This document shows, one piece after another, positions 17,570 to 27,556 of a stretch of 64,000 nucleotides of DNA. The stretch is from Kosakonia quasisacchari (lineage in GTDB: Bacteria; Pseudomonadota; Gammaproteobacteria; Enterobacterales; Enterobacteriaceae): assembly GCF_004331415.1 (NCBI RefSeq), contig NZ_SJOP01000009.1:148304-212303 (forward strand). The letters run 5' to 3'. Below the pieces are notes generated by a model. The model saw nothing but the letters and a program-made list of their open reading frames with translations. It was not told where the DNA came from and did not search any database. Positions within the stretch are counted from its first letter, which is position 1. Each line of letters opens with the position of its first letter. A program made the translations under genes and the position numbers.

Positions 17570-19441
17570 ATGGACAGCAAATTACTCGAATATTACAACC
17601 GCGAACTGGCCTGGCTGCGCGAAATGGGTCAGGAGTTCGCCGGGCGCTACCCGAAAGTTGCCGGGCGTCTGGGCATGCGCGGCATGGACGTCTCCGACCC
17701 GTATGTCGAACGCCTGATGGAAGGTTTTGCCTTTCTGACCTCGCGCGTACAGTTAAAAATGGACGCCGAGTTCCCGCGTTTCTCTCAGCGCTTGCTGGAA
17801 ATGGTCGCGCCGAATTACCTTGCGCCCACGCCATCAATGGCGATTGCCGAACTGCAACCTGACAGCGCGAAAGGCGATTTGAGCAACGGTTTTGTGGTGC
17901 CGCGCGGCACCATGATGGACAGCCAGGTGATGAAAAAGAATGGCGTCACCTGTAGCTACACCACCGCGCATGATGTCACGCTGCTGCCGCTGAAAATTAG
18001 CCAGGTGGAGCTGGGCGGCGTACCCGCCGATCTGCCGCTGGCGCAGGTCGGTTTAAGCCAGCGCGGGGCGCAAAGCGCACTGCGTATTCGCCTGAGCTGC
18101 GACGGCCCGGTGAACCTCAGCCATCTTGATTTCGACCGTCTGGAGTTCTTCTTAAGCGGCCCGGATATGCAGGCGCTTAAACTCCTCGAACTGGTAATGG
18201 GTCACCAGGTGGGGATGCTGTGCCAGGCGAACGGACAGAAAACCGCGCCGCTGGTGCTGGCAGACGATGCGCTGCGCCAGGAAGGGTTCAGCGCAGACCA
18301 GGCGTTGCTGCCGGACGATCTGCGCAACTTTGACGGCTATCGCTTGTTGCAGGAGTACTTCGCCTTTCCGTCACGTTTCCTGTTTATCAGCCTGCAGGGC
18401 TTGCGCCCGATGCTGGCGCAAAGCGGCGAAGCAAAGTCTTTCGATATCATCATTCTGCTCGACAAAGCCGATGCCCAGCTTGAACGGGTGGTGGATAAAA
18501 GCCACCTCGCGCTGCACTGTACGCCGGTGATTAACCTGTTCCCGAAAGTGGCGGAACGCCAGAAGCTGAGTGACAGCCTGCATGAGTATCATCTGGTGGT
18601 CGATAACATCCGCCCGCTGGATTACGAGATCTACGCCGTTACCAAAATTCACGCCAGCATTGATGGCCAGCGCGATGAGCAGACCTTTCGCCCGTTCTGG
18701 AGCAGTTGGAGCCAGGACGAAGGCAACTACGGTGCTTACTTTTCGCTGCGCCGCGAACAGCGGGCGTTATCGGAACATGCGCAGCGTTACGGCACGCGTA
18801 CCGGTTACATCGGTTCTGAAGTGTTCGCCTCGCTGGTGGATGAACAGCATGCGCCGTGGCGTGAAGAGTTACGCTATATCACCGCCGAAGTGCTGTGCAC
18901 CAGCCGCGATCTGCCGCTGATGTTGCAGCAGGATATCGGCCAGTTTGTACTGCCGGATTCGCTGCCGGTCAAAACCTTACAACTGCGTAAAGGCCCGACA
19001 CCGCCACGCCCGGCGCTGGCAGAAGGGCTGAGCACCTGGCGGCTGATCAGCCAGTTGCAGATGAACTACTTAAGCCTGATGGATGGTGAAGACGGCGAAG
19101 GCGCTGCGGCGCTGCGCCAGTTGCTGGGGCTTTATACCCGGCTGGCGGAAGCGCCGGTCGCACGGCAGATTGAAGGCGTGCGCCACTGCGTGCTCGAACC
19201 GGTACATCGCCGCGTGCCGGAACCGGGGCCGATTGTTTTCGCGCGCGGTATTGGCATTACACTGACGGTGGATGAGCAGGCGTTTTCCGGCTTCAGCCCG
19301 TATCTGTTTGGCAGCGTACTGGAGCGTGTTTTTGCCCGTCTGGTGGGCATGAACAGCTTTACCGAATTCACGCTTAAGAGCCAGCAGCGCGGGGAAGTGG
19401 GTTACTGGCCGCCGCGCATGGGCAAGAGGGCGCTGATATGA
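17570..19441 (+). CDS. tssF: T6SS baseplate protein TssF
   Basis: 623 residues from the ATG at 17570. The frame is open further upstream but would run into tssE, and MDSKLLEYYNRELAWLREMG is the usual TssF start. Other family motifs are FAGRYPKVAGRLGM, DPYVERLMEGFAFL and PNYLAPTPSMAI. With TssG, TssE and TssK it forms the wedge that receives VgrG. Its stop overlaps the tssG start by four bases. Confidence 0.95.
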   Translation: MDSKLLEYYNRELAWLREMGQEFAGRYPKVAGRLGMRGMDVSDPYVERLMEGFAFLTSRVQLKMDAEFPRFSQRLLEMVAPNYLAPTPSMAIAELQPDSAKGDLSNGFVVPRGTMMDSQVMKKNGVTCSYTTAHDVTLLPLKISQVELGGVPADLPLAQVGLSQRGAQSALRIRLSCDGPVNLSHLDFDRLEFFLSGPDMQALKLLELVMGHQVGMLCQANGQKTAPLVLADDALRQEGFSADQALLPDDLRNFDGYRLLQEYFAFPSRFLFISLQGLRPMLAQSGEAKSFDIIILLDKADAQLERVVDKSHLALHCTPVINLFPKVAERQKLSDSLHEYHLVVDNIRPLDYEIYAVTKIHASIDGQRDEQTFRPFWSSWSQDEGNYGAYFSLRREQRALSEHAQRYGTRTGYIGSEVFASLVDEQHAPWREELRYITAEVLCTSRDLPLMLQQDIGQFVLPDSLPVKTLQLRKGPTPPRPALAEGLSTWRLISQLQMNYLSLMDGEDGEGAAALRQLLGLYTRLAEAPVARQIEGVRHCVLEPVHRRVPEPGPIVFARGIGITLTVDEQAFSGFSPYLFGSVLERVFARLVGMNSFTEFTLKSQQRGEVGYWPPRMGKRALI

Positions 19442-20481
19442 CCGAGACGCTGAGCAGCGCGCCGGTCATTACGCGCGCCAGTGCGCTGCCGGAGGCGTTC
19501 TGGCAAAACGTGATGGCGACGCCGTGGCGTTACGATCTGTTTACTCTGCTGCGCCGCGTTGATGCGCGTGGCGGCGAACGTTACCCGCTGGGACGCGCGC
19601 CGCTACCGCGTTTCGAACCGCTGCGCATTGGTCAAAAACCCTCTCTTGGCTTTGCGCCGTCGACGCTATCGAGCGTTCGCCAACGCGAAAACTCGCCGCT
19701 GTATGACGTATCAATTCTGAGTTTTGGCCTGTTTGGCCCCAACGGCCCGCTACCGGTTCACCTGACTGAATATGCCAGCGAGCGAATTGCGCACCACCAG
19801 GATGACAGCCTGAGCGCCTTCGCCGATCTCTTTCATCACCGCCTGGTATTACTGTTTTATCGCGCCTGGGCCGATGCGCAGCCGACCGTTTCGCTGGATC
19901 GCCAGGATAACAAACGTTTTGAGCAGTACATCGCTTCGCTGGTCGGCATGGGGCAACCAGGGCAACTGGAAAAAGGCTGCTTAAGCCCGCACGCCCGCTT
20001 TGCCCTTGCCGGGCATCTGACCCGCAACGGGCGCGACCCGGAAGGGCTGGAGAAGATCCTGCGCAGCTATTTCAATGTGCCGGTCACCATTGTCGAAAAT
20101 GTGCCGCAATGGATGCCGCTCAGCGAACGTGAACGCGCGCGCTTACAGGGTGGGCGACACGCGCCGCGCCTCGGACAATCGGCATTTCTTGGCGAAGCTG
20201 TGCGTGATGTGTGCCATAAGTTTCGCATCGAAATTGGCCCGCTTCCCGTTGATACCTATCGGCGTTTTATGCCGGGTGAAAAATATGTCGCCGCATTACG
20301 CGACTGGGTGCGCCAGTATCTGGGCATTGAGTACCAGTGGGCGGTGAAAGTGATTTTGCGCAGCGAAGATGTCACCGGTGCCACGCTTGGCGGCGCCGGG
20401 CGTCTGGGGTACAGCGCCTGGCTTGGCGCGCAGCCGACGCCACAAGCGCGAGGAGATTTAGTTTTCAGCCCGGAGGGGTAA
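19438..20481 (+). CDS. tssG: T6SS baseplate protein TssG
   Basis: 347 residues. The motifs PWRYDLFTLLRRVDAR near residue 22, FEPLRIGQKPSLGFAPSTL, GLFGPNGPLPVHLTEYA and HRLVLLFYRAWADAQPT identify TssG. It dimerises around TssF in the baseplate wedge. It overlaps tssF by four bases (ATGA). A 113-base gap with no gene separates it from tssH. Confidence 0.95.
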   Translation: MTETLSSAPVITRASALPEAFWQNVMATPWRYDLFTLLRRVDARGGERYPLGRAPLPRFEPLRIGQKPSLGFAPSTLSSVRQRENSPLYDVSILSFGLFGPNGPLPVHLTEYASERIAHHQDDSLSAFADLFHHRLVLLFYRAWADAQPTVSLDRQDNKRFEQYIASLVGMGQPGQLEKGCLSPHARFALAGHLTRNGRDPEGLEKILRSYFNVPVTIVENVPQWMPLSERERARLQGGRHAPRLGQSAFLGEAVRDVCHKFRIEIGPLPVDTYRRFMPGEKYVAALRDWVRQYLGIEYQWAVKVILRSEDVTGATLGGAGRLGYSAWLGAQPTPQARGDLVFSPEG

Positions 20482-20594
20482 CCTCCGTGGTTAGTTTCCT
20501 GGTCTGACGTACGCACACATCCTGCATGTCGTATCGCACGACGAGCTGGCTTGCAAGGATGAATGCACACTAATTATGAAAAATGGATGAACTC

Positions 20595-23213
20595 ATGTCA
20601 GAAATCAGCCGCGCCGTTCTGTTCGGCAAACTCGATACGCTGTTATTTACCTCGCTGGAAAGTGCCACCGCTTTTTGTAAGCTGCGTGGCAACCCGTATG
20701 TGGAGCTGGTTCACTGGCTGCATCAACTGATGCAACAGACGGACGGCGATCTGCAACAGGTTATTCGCCACTTTTCGCTGGATGAAGAGGCGCTGACGCG
20801 CGATATCGTCGCGGCGCTGGACAAACTGCCGCGCGGCGCAAGTTCGGTTTCCGACTTGTCAGAACACATTGATACCGCCGTTGAGCGCGCATGGGTTTAC
20901 GGTTCGCTAAAATATGGCGTGACGCGCATTCGCGGCGGCCATCTGCTGGCCGGGATCCTGAAAACCTGGAGCCTGGCGAACGTGCTGAAAGGCATTTCGC
21001 CGCAGTTTGAGCGTATCAGCGCCGATGCGTTGCTGGATGGCTTCGATGCCATTTTCGCCAACAGCAAAGAGAGCCAGCAAGTCACCGTGGCGCTGAACGA
21101 TGATGCTGGTGCGGGTATTCCGCAGCAGCAGGGCACGCTGGCGCAGTATGGTCAGGATCTGACCGCCCGGGCGCGCGACGGTAAAATTGACCCGGTAGTG
21201 GGGCGCGATGAAGAGATCCGCCAGATGGTGGATATTCTGATGCGTCGCCGCCAGAACAACCCGCTGCTGACCGGTGAAGCGGGCGTCGGTAAAACCGCCG
21301 TCGTGGAAGGGCTGGCGCTGCGCATAGCTATTGGTGATGTGCCGGAACCGCTGAAAGATGTGCAACTGTGGCTGCTGGATATAGGTATGTTGCAGGCGGG
21401 CGCGGGAATGAAAGGCGAATTTGAAGCGCGTTTACAGTCGCTGATTAACGAAGTGCAATCGAGCCCGACGCCGATCATTCTGTTTATCGACGAAATCCAC
21501 ACGCTGATTGGCGCAGGCGGCCAGCAGGGTACGGGCGATGCCGCCAACCTGCTGAAACCGGCGCTGGCGCGTGGCCAGCTTCGCACCATTGGCGCGACCA
21601 CCTGGGCGGAATACAAAAAATACATTGAGAAAGATCCGGCGTTGACCCGCCGTTTCCAGACCGTACAAGTTGCGGAGCCAGACGAAGAAAAAGCGGTGCT
21701 GATGCTGCGCAGCACCGTTTCGGCACTGGAAAAACACCACCGCGTGCTGCTGCTGGATGAAGCGGTTGTCGCAGCGGTGAAACTCTCGCACCGCTACATT
21801 CCGGCGCGCCAGTTGCCGGATAAAGCTGTTGCGCTGCTCGACACCGCCTGTGCGCGCGTCGCGGTAAGCCAAAGTTCTCCGCCGCCGCAGCTGGAAGATT
21901 GCCTGCACCGCATCGCCGCGCTGGACGTAGAAATTGAGATTGCCAACCGTGAAGCGAAAATGGCGACCGGTGAAAGCGATCGTGTGGAGAAATTGCAGGT
22001 CGAGCTGGAAAAACTGGCGCAACAACGCGACGAACTGACGGCGCGCTGGGAGCAGGAGCAGGCGCTGGTTGACGCGATTATTGCGCTGCGCGCACAACTG
22101 CACACCTCGCCGGAAGAGGCGTTGGCCGATTTACGCGCCACGCTGACGCAACAGCAGGCAGAACTGCGGGCGCTACAGGGCGACGCGCCGCTGCTGTTTA
22201 CCTCGGTCGATGCCAACGTGGTCGCCGCCGTGGTATCCGATTGGACCGGCATTCCGCTGGGGCGGATGGTGAAAAACGAAATCGACGCGGTGCTAAAACT
22301 CGCCGATACCCTCAACGAACGCGTAATTGGACAGCGCCACGGACTGGAACTGATTGCCAAACGTGTGCAGACCTCGCGTGCGCGTCTGGACGATCCGAAC
22401 AAACCGGTGGGCGTCTTTATGCTGTGTGGCCCGTCCGGCGTCGGTAAAACCGAAACCGCGCTGGCGCTGGCGGAGTCGCTGTATGGCGGCGAGCAGAACG
22501 TTATCACCATCAACATGAGTGAGTTCCAGGAAGCGCATACGGTTTCGACGCTGAAAGGCGCGCCTCCGGGCTATGTCGGTTACGGCGAAGGCGGGGTGTT
22601 AACCGAAGCGGTGCGCCGCCGTCCTTACAGCGTGGTGCTGCTCGATGAGATCGAAAAAGCCCACCCGGACGTGCATGAAATCTTCTTCCAGGTGTTCGAT
22701 AAAGGCTGGATGGAAGATGGCGAAGGCCGCCATATCGATTTCCGCAACACCATTATTATTCTCACCTCCAACGTCGGGACTGAGCTGATTACCGGCATGT
22801 GTGCCGATCCGGAACTGATGCCGGAACCGGACGCCCTGCGCGATGCGCTGCGCCCGCCGCTGTTGCAAGTTTTCCCGCCAGCGCTGCTGGGACGTTTGCT
22901 GGTGGTGCCGTACTACCCGCTCAGCGACGAGATGCTGGCGATGATTGTGCGCTTGCAGCTTAAACGCATTCAGCGCCGCCTGGCGGATAACCACGGGATT
23001 GTGTCGGAAGTGGACGACAGCGTGGTGGCGCAAATTGTTGCCCGCTGCACGGAAGTCGAATCAGGCGGCCGTATGGTGGACGCCATCCTTACCAATACAC
23101 TGCTGCCGCTGATGAGCCAGCTATTACTCGACGCCAGCGCGCGCGACGAGCAATATAAGCGCTTACGGGTCACGTTTGAGCAGGGTGAGTTTCACTGTCA
23201 GTTTGCGGCGTAA
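20595..23213 (+). CDS. tssH: T6SS sheath-disassembly ATPase TssH (ClpV)
   Basis: 872 residues from the ATG at 20595 (MSEISRAVLFGKLD, the usual ClpV start). A second ATG at 20583 adds four residues and has no better ribosome site. The Clp N domain occupies about 1-155. AAA+ domain 1 has Walker A GEAGVGKT and Walker B LFIDEIHTL; a coiled-coil middle region lies around 400-500; AAA+ domain 2 has GPSGVGKTETALALA and VVLLDEIEKAHPDV. ClpV extracts TssC from contracted sheaths to recycle subunits. All ATPase motifs are intact. Confidence 0.96.
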   Translation: MSEISRAVLFGKLDTLLFTSLESATAFCKLRGNPYVELVHWLHQLMQQTDGDLQQVIRHFSLDEEALTRDIVAALDKLPRGASSVSDLSEHIDTAVERAWVYGSLKYGVTRIRGGHLLAGILKTWSLANVLKGISPQFERISADALLDGFDAIFANSKESQQVTVALNDDAGAGIPQQQGTLAQYGQDLTARARDGKIDPVVGRDEEIRQMVDILMRRRQNNPLLTGEAGVGKTAVVEGLALRIAIGDVPEPLKDVQLWLLDIGMLQAGAGMKGEFEARLQSLINEVQSSPTPIILFIDEIHTLIGAGGQQGTGDAANLLKPALARGQLRTIGATTWAEYKKYIEKDPALTRRFQTVQVAEPDEEKAVLMLRSTVSALEKHHRVLLLDEAVVAAVKLSHRYIPARQLPDKAVALLDTACARVAVSQSSPPPQLEDCLHRIAALDVEIEIANREAKMATGESDRVEKLQVELEKLAQQRDELTARWEQEQALVDAIIALRAQLHTSPEEALADLRATLTQQQAELRALQGDAPLLFTSVDANVVAAVVSDWTGIPLGRMVKNEIDAVLKLADTLNERVIGQRHGLELIAKRVQTSRARLDDPNKPVGVFMLCGPSGVGKTETALALAESLYGGEQNVITINMSEFQEAHTVSTLKGAPPGYVGYGEGGVLTEAVRRRPYSVVLLDEIEKAHPDVHEIFFQVFDKGWMEDGEGRHIDFRNTIIILTSNVGTELITGMCADPELMPEPDALRDALRPPLLQVFPPALLGRLLVVPYYPLSDEMLAMIVRLQLKRIQRRLADNHGIVSEVDDSVVAQIVARCTEVESGGRMVDAILTNTLLPLMSQLLLDASARDEQYKRLRVTFEQGEFHCQFAA

Positions 23214-23239
23214 AGCCATTATCAAGAGAGTTTTCCAAT

Positions 23240-24712
23240 ATGACGGATCACGATAACAACCGGAGTGTACCGAATGCACTGCCACCGGGATATCGCTTCA
23301 ACGAGTTCGAAATTTTAGAAGTGATCGGCGGCGGTGGTTTTGGCATCGTCTATCGCGCCAAGGATCACCAGCTTGAGCGAACCATCGCGATTAAAGAGTT
23401 TATGCCGTCGTCGCTGGCGGTACGTAATGACGACATGACGCTGGTGCTGCGCAGTGAGCGCTTCAGTAAAGCGTTTACCGCCGGGCTGAACAGTTTTATT
23501 CAGGAAGCGCGTCTGCTGGCGCGCTTCAATCACCCGAACTTGCTGCATGTACTGCGCTTCTGGGTGCAGAACGACACCGCCTACATGGGGACGGTGTTTT
23601 ACAGCGGTACCACGCTTTCCCGACTGCGTGAAAAGAACCCGACGCTGATTAATGAAGCGTGGATCCGCCGCATGCTGCCGATGCTGCTGGGCGCTATCAA
23701 AACCATTCATGACGAAGGCTACCTGCACCGTGATATCTCGCTGGATAACATCCAGATTCAGGATAACGGCCTGCCGGTGTTGCTCGATTTCGGCTCTGCG
23801 CGTCGCAGTATTGGCTCGGTTTCCGATGAAACCGAAACCATGTTGCGTCCCGGTTATGCGCCGATTGAACAATACACCGACGACAACGAAAGCGAGCAGG
23901 GGCCGTGGACTGATATTTATGCTCTTGGTGCGGTGTTGCACACGCTGATTATTGGCTCGCCGCCGCCGGTAAGTGTGGTGCGCAGCATCCAGGACACCTA
24001 TGTGCCGCTGACGCAGCGCGGATTGCCGGGTTACTCGCACACGCTGTTGCAGGCGGTGGATCGCGCGCTGGCGCTGAAAATGGAAGATCGCCCGCAAACG
24101 ATAGATGAATTTGCCGCGCTGATTGAAATGCCGGTCGCCGGGATCGACGACGTAATGAGTGTGAAACAGCCTGGCACCATGCTGGTGCCGGTCGAAGAAA
24201 TACCGGAAAAAACCGATGCGCTGAGTAGCGTTAAACGTTACAAAGTGCCGGGGCTGGTGGCCGCTGGCGTTATTGTTGGGGTGATTGCGGGTGCGGCGCT
24301 GTTTGGCGGGAGTTCCTCGCCGGACAATGCGGCGACGCAGAATACCAGCAACGCCGAGCAGCAACAAACCACGCCGCAAGCGTCTGAGCCGCCGCGCCAG
24401 ACGGTGCAGGGGACAACCACCGCCCCTGCGGCGACGCCTGCGCAAACCACGCAGACGCAGGCACAAAACCAGACTACCTCACCTGCGGCGCAGGAGCCGG
24501 TTGCGCAGATTTTCGTTCGCATGAACGAGGGCGAAAAACTGACGTTGAACGGCGAAGCGCAGTCTGTTTCTCCTGCAACTAACGGTTTTGCTTCGCTGAA
24601 ACTGCAACCGGGGCGTTATAACCTGGTGTTGCAGGGCAATGGCCAGACCCGCAGCCAGACCATTACCATTGGGCAGCCAGGCACCTGGCTTATTAACCCG
24701 CAAGCACAATAG
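23240..24712 (+). CDS. ppkA: Membrane Ser/Thr protein kinase of the T6SS regulatory pathway (PpkA-like)
   Basis: 490 residues. The kinase domain (about 18-290) has the glycine loop IGGGGFGIVYRA, lysine in TIAIKEFM, catalytic HRDISLDNIQ and metal-binding LLDFGSARR, so it should be active. A single membrane span near 338-358 (LVAAGVIVGVIAGAALFG) is followed by a Gln/Thr/Pro/Ala-rich periplasmic stalk (about 360-415) and a small beta-rich C-terminal domain. The expected substrate is TagH. It starts 27 bases after tssH and ends before a strong terminator, so it closes the core operon. Confidence 0.9.
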   Translation: MTDHDNNRSVPNALPPGYRFNEFEILEVIGGGGFGIVYRAKDHQLERTIAIKEFMPSSLAVRNDDMTLVLRSERFSKAFTAGLNSFIQEARLLARFNHPNLLHVLRFWVQNDTAYMGTVFYSGTTLSRLREKNPTLINEAWIRRMLPMLLGAIKTIHDEGYLHRDISLDNIQIQDNGLPVLLDFGSARRSIGSVSDETETMLRPGYAPIEQYTDDNESEQGPWTDIYALGAVLHTLIIGSPPPVSVVRSIQDTYVPLTQRGLPGYSHTLLQAVDRALALKMEDRPQTIDEFAALIEMPVAGIDDVMSVKQPGTMLVPVEEIPEKTDALSSVKRYKVPGLVAAGVIVGVIAGAALFGGSSSPDNAATQNTSNAEQQQTTPQASEPPRQTVQGTTTAPAATPAQTTQTQAQNQTTSPAAQEPVAQIFVRMNEGEKLTLNGEAQSVSPATNGFASLKLQPGRYNLVLQGNGQTRSQTITIGQPGTWLINPQAQ

Positions 24713-24741
24713 TGATGGTTCCTCCGGGCTGACGCCCGGCA

Positions 24742-24776
24742 GCGCGTGGGAAGCCTTTCCCACGCGCGTCATTTTT
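24742..24776 (+). terminator. Intrinsic terminator after the kinase gene
   Basis: An 11-bp stem GCGCGTGGGAA / TTCCCACGCGC (24742-24752 and 24757-24767) with a 4-base loop is followed by GTCATTTTT. It ends the T6SS core operon, so the chaperone/vgrG genes are transcribed separately. Confidence 0.85.
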
Positions 24777-24777
24777 C

Positions 24778-24799
24778 ACATTGCATGATGTTGCAATGT
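24778..24799. promoter_or_regulatory. Perfect inverted repeat upstream of the Eag-like gene
   Basis: 8-bp arms ACATTGCA / TGCAATGT with a 6-base spacer, directly after the terminator and about 56 bases before the next start codon. It lacks a T tract and looks more like a protein-binding dyad than a terminator. No regulator is assigned. Confidence 0.4.
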
Positions 24800-24854
24800 T
24801 TCCTTATTGCAATAACAACGCTCGTCTCGCTCGTTATATTAAAAAGACAGAACT

Positions 24855-25232
24855 ATGAATTTATTAACACACAGCAATCAGGGTGGCGGTGAATTTACGT
24901 TTGTCGTATCGCGAAGTAATGCAAAAGCCGACGATAAAGTTCACGCCCTCGCTGCCCGAAAAACGCGTGAGCTGGAGATGACGCTCATTGATTTTCACCT
25001 TGAATCGTCGGAAATGCTGGAAGTGGACGGTTATCCCGCTGTGGAACTCTTCTACCAGTTCAAAAATGACAACCACGTTATCTTCCAACGCCAAACGTTA
25101 ATTTTGCTCGACGATCTCGCCGGAAAAAAAATGGTGAGCTACGTGGGTACCTGCCCTGGCGAATTCAGTGAAGAAAATCAAAAGCAATATCAACAAATCA
25201 TCCAGAGTATTAAATTTCATCGTGCAAAATAG
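24855..25232 (+). CDS. Eag-type T6SS effector chaperone (DUF1795/DcrB-like)
   Basis: 125 residues. The pattern FTFVVSRSNA, VDGYPAVELFYQFKNDN, FQRQTLILL and a C-terminal IIQSIKFHR is that of DUF1795 Eag proteins, which shield N-terminal membrane segments of Rhs and other prePAAR effectors and load them on VgrG. Family members have about 140-150 residues with an N-terminal strand that seems shortened here; an in-frame stop sits 13-15 bases before the ATG, so no longer form is possible. vgrG follows after 60 bases, but no prePAAR or Rhs effector exists nearby. It may be an orphan, or serve an effector elsewhere on the chromosome. Confidence 0.7.
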   Translation: MNLLTHSNQGGGEFTFVVSRSNAKADDKVHALAARKTRELEMTLIDFHLESSEMLEVDGYPAVELFYQFKNDNHVIFQRQTLILLDDLAGKKMVSYVGTCPGEFSEENQKQYQQIIQSIKFHRAK

Positions 25233-25292
25233 CGTGCGGGTTTTACCGTGCGGAGATTGCCGCTGACAGACACTGAGTAGGGATCTCTCGTT

Positions 25293-27548
25293 ATGCAGAA
25301 CAGAATCACGGCGACGTTACCCGTTGAGGGCTTACTTTTCTGGAAACTTACCGGGCGCGAAGCGCTGTCGGAGTCATTTACGCTGGCGCTGACGGTACTG
25401 GGCACCGATGCGCGCGCAGACCGCAGCAAGTTGCTGGGTCAATCCGTAACGGTTAATATTCCGACCCAGGGAATGGGAACGCGTCATATCAATGGCAAAA
25501 TCACCCGCGTGGCGGTGAGCGCCGTGGAGCTTTCGGGTACCCGTTACGCGGTGTATCAGCTCACTGTGGAGCCGGATCTGTGGCCGATGAAACGCGACCG
25601 CAACCTGCGTATCTTCCAGGGCCAGACTGCGCCGCAGATTGTGAAAACGCTGCTCGGCGAATATCAGGTGAACGTGGAAGATAAGCTGACCGGTAGCTAC
25701 CGCACGTGGGATTACTGCGTGCAGTACCAGGAATCGAGCCTCGATTTCATCAGCCGCCTGATGGAACTTGAAGGTATCGCCTACCATTTCCGCCACGAAG
25801 CCGACCGCCATGTGCTGGTGCTGACCGACGCGGCGACCGAACATCAGCCCTTCAGCGGGTATGAAACCATTCCGTACCACCAGACGCCGTCGGGCGGCAG
25901 CACCGATGAAGAGGGCATCAGCCAGTGGGCGCTGGAGGACAGCGTGACGCCGGGCATTTACAGTCTGGATGATTACGATTTTCGCAAACCCAACGCCTGG
26001 CTGTTCCAGGCGCGGCAGAACCCCGCATCACCGCAGCCGGGCAGCATCGATGTTTACGACTGGCCGGGGCGTTTTGTCGAGCACGGTCACGGTGAGTATT
26101 ACGCGCGTATCCGCCAGGAGCGCTGGCAGGTGGAGCATCAGCAGATTCAGGGCACCGCCACGGCGATTGGCGTTGCCCCGGGGAACACCTTTTCGCTGTA
26201 TAACGCACCGTTTTTCAGTGATAACGGCGAGTACCTGACCACCGAAGCGAACTACTTTTTCGAGGAAAACCGCTACGCCAGCGGTTCCGATGGCGAAACT
26301 ATTCACCGCATCGATTTCACCGTCATTCCGTCGTCGGTGGTGTTCCGCCCGGCAGCGGTGACGGCGTGGCCGAAAACCTACGGTCCGCAGACGGCAAAAG
26401 TGGTCGGCCCGCAGGGCGAGAGTATCTGGACGGATAAATATGGCCGGGTGAAGGTGAAATTCCACTGGGACCGGCTGGCAAAAGGCGATGACACCAGCTC
26501 CTGCTGGGTGCGTGTGTCGAGTGCCTGGGCGGGGCAGGGCTTCGGCGGGGTGCAAATCCCGCGCGTGGGCGACGAAGTGGTGATCGACTTTATCAACGGC
26601 GACCCGGACAGACCAATCGTCACCGGACGCGTCTATAACGAATCCAGCATGCCGCCGTGGTCACTGCCGGGTGACTCAACGCGCATGGGCTTCATGACCC
26701 GCAGCAAAGACGGCAGTAAAGACAACGCCAGCTACCTGTTTTTTGAGGATCGCGCCGGAAGCGAAGCTGTCGAGTTGCATTCCGAAAAAGATATGAAAGT
26801 CTCGGTGGAAAATGACAAGACGGTCAACATTGATGGCAATCGCACGACGACCATTCTGAAAGAGCAGAAAGACGATGTCACCGGCGACGCCTCGTTCCAC
26901 TATCGTGCGAAGCGCACGACCACGGTAGATGAAGCGGAAACCACCACCTTCAACAACAGCCAGACGGAAACTATCAAGAATGGGCGTACGCTGAATATCA
27001 CCAGCGGCGGTGATATTGTTAATATTAAAGGTGATCGTATTATCGATATTGACGGCACGAATTTGCATCATGTTACTAAACTAGTTACGGAGAAATTTGA
27101 TCAGGGACAGGAAACAACCATTGTTGCGGGGGGGAAGAGGGAAACGATCAGCGGTGATGTTAACGTTAATATTAAAGGCGACTGGACTCAAATAATTGAG
27201 TCAGGGAAAACGTTTATATCAAGTCCAAACGAAATAACTATAAAAAGTGACAAGAAAATTAGCATAGAGTCTCCATCCAATTGGGTGAAAACCTCTGTAC
27301 ATTCTTTTTCAATTACAGGATTTAATGAAAGCATAACAGGTAATAATGTATCTTTAACTGGTAATTCAATAGGCACGACAGGCATGGGGTCATCGCTGAC
27401 GGCAGTTAGTTATGGTAGTACTGCATTAAGTATGAGTCGAACATTAGTTAGCTATTCAGTAAAGACAATAGATAATAAAAGGTCGCTTACGAAAATTGAA
27501 AACTCTGTCCAAAATTTAGTTATTAGTGCAATTCATTTATTTATATGA
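25293..27548 (+). CDS. vgrG: T6SS spike protein VgrG (TssI)
   Basis: 751 residues. The gp27-like base (about 1-370) has ESSLDFISRLMELEGIAYHF; the gp5-like OB fold and spike contain GPQGESIWTDKYGRVKVKFHWD, CWVRVSSAWAG and VQIPRVGDEVVIDFINGDPD; and repeats of the beta-helix (TVNIDGN, LNITSGGDIVNIKG) run to about residue 640. The last 110 residues (from about 27200) are Ser/Thr/Asn-rich, AT-rich in base composition and unlike the earlier part, so the tail appears exchanged together with the downstream genes. No toxin domain is recognisable in it. The stop overlaps a possible ATG of the next gene. Confidence 0.95.
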   Translation: MQNRITATLPVEGLLFWKLTGREALSESFTLALTVLGTDARADRSKLLGQSVTVNIPTQGMGTRHINGKITRVAVSAVELSGTRYAVYQLTVEPDLWPMKRDRNLRIFQGQTAPQIVKTLLGEYQVNVEDKLTGSYRTWDYCVQYQESSLDFISRLMELEGIAYHFRHEADRHVLVLTDAATEHQPFSGYETIPYHQTPSGGSTDEEGISQWALEDSVTPGIYSLDDYDFRKPNAWLFQARQNPASPQPGSIDVYDWPGRFVEHGHGEYYARIRQERWQVEHQQIQGTATAIGVAPGNTFSLYNAPFFSDNGEYLTTEANYFFEENRYASGSDGETIHRIDFTVIPSSVVFRPAAVTAWPKTYGPQTAKVVGPQGESIWTDKYGRVKVKFHWDRLAKGDDTSSCWVRVSSAWAGQGFGGVQIPRVGDEVVIDFINGDPDRPIVTGRVYNESSMPPWSLPGDSTRMGFMTRSKDGSKDNASYLFFEDRAGSEAVELHSEKDMKVSVENDKTVNIDGNRTTTILKEQKDDVTGDASFHYRAKRTTTVDEAETTTFNNSQTETIKNGRTLNITSGGDIVNIKGDRIIDIDGTNLHHVTKLVTEKFDQGQETTIVAGGKRETISGDVNVNIKGDWTQIIESGKTFISSPNEITIKSDKKISIESPSNWVKTSVHSFSITGFNESITGNNVSLTGNSIGTTGMGSSLTAVSYGSTALSMSRTLVSYSVKTIDNKRSLTKIENSVQNLVISAIHLFI

Positions 27549-27556
27549 AGGTGAAT

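Noticed and set aside
23315..24466. 383-codon antisense frame opposite the kinase gene
   Set aside because: Arginine- and histidine-rich composition is a typical mirror of the kinase sequence, and no homologous motif is present.
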